A stretch of 7,225 bases of DNA, from assembly GCA_947643295.1 (NCBI GenBank), contig CANRVM010000057.1, positions 1-7,225 of the forward strand, given 5' to 3'. Within the stretch, counting starts at the first letter, position 1, and every line of letters starts with the position of its first letter. The notes beneath the pieces are model-generated. The model did no database searches, was not told where the DNA came from, and worked only from the letters and a program-made list of their open reading frames with translations. Below are positions 6,154 to 7,225 of the stretch, one piece after another. The stretch is from an uncultured Mycoplasmatota bacterium (GTDB lineage Bacteria > Bacillota_I > Bacilli_A > RF39 > UBA660). The position numbers and the translations under genes are program-made.

Positions 6154-6972
6154 ATAATAATAACTTTTATTCTCCTCAAAAAATTGTTTTGGCGTATCAT
6201 AAGAGAAAAATAAAGATTCTAATGTATCTGTTATCGACTTTTTAGTAGTATTTTTTTGAATTAACACTTCCCTAAAAAAGTCATTATAAATAGCATGGCA
6301 GTAATCAGAACTATACTGTACAAAATATTGATAAAAAAGAAATCGTAATCCAATCTCATTATTTGTGCGAATCTGATGAAGAGAATCACTGTAAGATAGA
6401 AAAAACATATCAATATCACTAAGATAAAGATTAGAATCCAACTTATTAAAAATAATGTTTTCTTTTTTGATGTCCATCATTACTATATTGTTATTCGCTA
6501 GCGTTTTCGCATCAAGTTCTAATAAACTCACATTTTCAAGTAACGCAAAAACTGGCATATCCACAATAGAATAATCTTTCTTTTCTTCTAGATATTCCAT
6601 TCTGTAAGCATAGTACTTTCTCTTTGCTCCGGTGTCTGTACTCTCTATTACATTTAAGGTTTCTAATGCTTTTAACGTATTATTAAGAGAAAGGTTCTGC
6701 ATTTTCCAATAAACATCTTTTTCTAGGGCACAACTTATTCCAATATCAAAAAATATCTTTATCGCATATTTTTCTCCATTCGCTTCGTATTTCCAAGCAG
6801 TAGAATTTTCTCCGCGTCCTAAATAGAATAATTCTCTTCCCTCTATTATTTCCCCATTTTCTTTTTCTAAATCAAAGCTAGGTTTTATGTTCCAATTTTG
6901 AGCCATTTCCTGTTCAAAAAATTGTTTGCTATTTCTAACATCAAAATATACATATGCATTATCCTCATTCAT
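6139..6972 (-). CDS. Atypical protein-kinase-like protein, 277 residues
   Basis: The chain shows the main landmarks of the protein-kinase fold in the right order. A glycine-rich loop LGRGENSTAW is at 51-60, followed by the ATP-anchoring lysine in YAIKIFF (Lys72). The catalytic loop is VMMDIKKENIIF (164-175), with Asp167, Lys169 and Asn172 retained, and the metal-binding aspartate is in LYLSDIDMFF (Asp186 or Asp188). The usual His-Arg before the catalytic Asp is replaced by Met-Met, and DFG is replaced by DID or similar. About 45 residues precede the loop, and the C-lobe after Asp186 is short (about 90 residues) without an obvious APE motif. No membrane segment is seen, so it is probably cytoplasmic. 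The substrate is unknown: protein, small molecule or none. The ATG at 6970-6972 has the ribosome binding site AAAGGGAG 7 bases upstream and its own promoter. The kinase-like fold is likely; activity is inference. Confidence 0.8.
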   Translation of the reverse strand: MNEDNAYVYFDVRNSKQFFEQEMAQNWNIKPSFDLEKENGEIIEGRELFYLGRGENSTAWKYEANGEKYAIKIFFDIGISCALEKDVYWKMQNLSLNNTLKALETLNVIESTDTGAKRKYYAYRMEYLEEKKDYSIVDMPVFALLENVSLLELDAKTLANNNIVMMDIKKENIIFNKLDSNLYLSDIDMFFLSYSDSLHQIRTNNEIGLRFLFYQYFVQYSSDYCHAIYNDFFREVLIQKNTTKKSITDTLESLFFSYDTPKQFFEENKSYYYKRHF

Positions 6973-6999
6973 ATAGACACTCCCTTTTTGGTGTTCTAT

Positions 7000-7028
7000 A
7001 TAATATCACAAAAATTTACAAATGACAA
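7000..7028 (-). promoter_or_regulatory. Predicted sigma-A promoter for the kinase-like gene
   Basis: On the minus strand, TTGTCA (7023-7028, 5 of 6), a 17-bp spacer and TATTAT (7000-7005, 5 of 6) with an extended TGA element form a good promoter. The predicted start is near 6993, with a leader of about 20 nt. Confidence 0.75.
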
Positions 7029-7065
7029 CAATCCTATTTTCCTCTTCGATGGATAGTCATTTTCT

Positions 7066-7225
7066 CTACACTCTGGGCTGAACTTTTAAAAAAATTACAA
7101 GCCTCCAGCATTTCTTACTCACTTGATTGTTACCTTTTACATAAACTGTTATTCTCTCAATATAATCATCCTCTAATAAATATCATAACATCTTTTAAAA
7201 CAATCTTACCAAAATCCATCTTATT
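7066..7225 (-). pseudogene. Possible frameshifted gene remnant at the right edge
   Basis: No intact gene lies upstream of the kinase-like promoter. On the minus strand, one frame is open from the edge for 19 codons to TGA at 7166-7168. A second frame is open from 7182 to TAG at 7066-7068 (38 codons), containing EDDYIERITVYVKGNN. Reading across with one frameshift near 7170-7182 gives a continuous, plausible protein tail. The segment YIERITVYVKG vaguely recalls the C-terminal end of large serine recombinases, but that is a weak resemblance. It may equally be the true end of an upstream gene (ending at 7166) plus chance open sequence. Confidence 0.2.

Noticed and set aside
5953..6213. Plus-strand open frame of 86 codons, Phe/Ile-rich and membrane-like
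   Set aside because: It runs antisense across the 145-residue gene, its promoter and the end of the kinase-like gene. The hydrophobic look comes from the complement of Lys/Asn/Glu codons.
7134..7144. Minus-strand TTATGTAAAAG, similar to the XerD half of Bacillota dif sites
   Set aside because: The expected second half-site at the 6-bp spacing does not match, so it is probably chance.

Overview
The window is low-GC DNA from a bacterium of the Bacillota, most likely a Bacilli-type lineage. The signs are strong AT bias, purine-rich Shine-Dalgarno sequences close to AGGAGG, sigma-A-type promoters, a TopA-XerC neighbourhood and a ComN-SecD pair. Two genes (the ComN homolog and the kinase-like gene) end in TGA, and Trp is written TGG in the kinase-like gene. 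The code is therefore the standard bacterial one, not that of mycoplasmas. I cannot name a genus from the sequence.

All genes lie on the minus strand. In transcription order (right to left) they are: a possible gene remnant at the right edge (7066-7225, weak); an atypical protein-kinase-like protein (6139-6972); an unrecognised 145-residue protein (5632-6069); DNA topoisomerase I, TopA (3467-5497); an unrecognised 361-residue protein (2132-3217); a tyrosine recombinase, probably XerC (1149-2039); a ComN-type post-transcriptional regulator (846-1088); and the N-terminal 279 residues of the Sec translocase subunit SecD, running off the left edge (1-837).

Most genes look like single transcription units. 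Five of the six intergenic gaps that could hold a promoter contain a recognisable -35/-10 pair with exactly 17 bp between the boxes and a predicted leader of only about 14-20 nt. Terminator-like hairpins follow several genes, sometimes overlapping the stop codon or the next promoter. The clear exception is comN-secD: the secD Shine-Dalgarno overlaps the comN stop codon, so these two are probably cotranscribed and translationally coupled.

Functionally, TopA (relaxation of negative supercoils) and XerC (chromosome dimer resolution) are housekeeping chromosome-maintenance genes. SecD (protein export) and ComN are a second housekeeping pair. The uncharacterised material is the kinase-like gene, the 145-residue protein and the 361-residue protein. 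I see no CRISPR array, insertion sequence, rRNA, tRNA or convincing riboswitch, and no clear evidence for a new multi-gene system. The kinase-like protein and the two orphan proteins are the best candidates for something undescribed.
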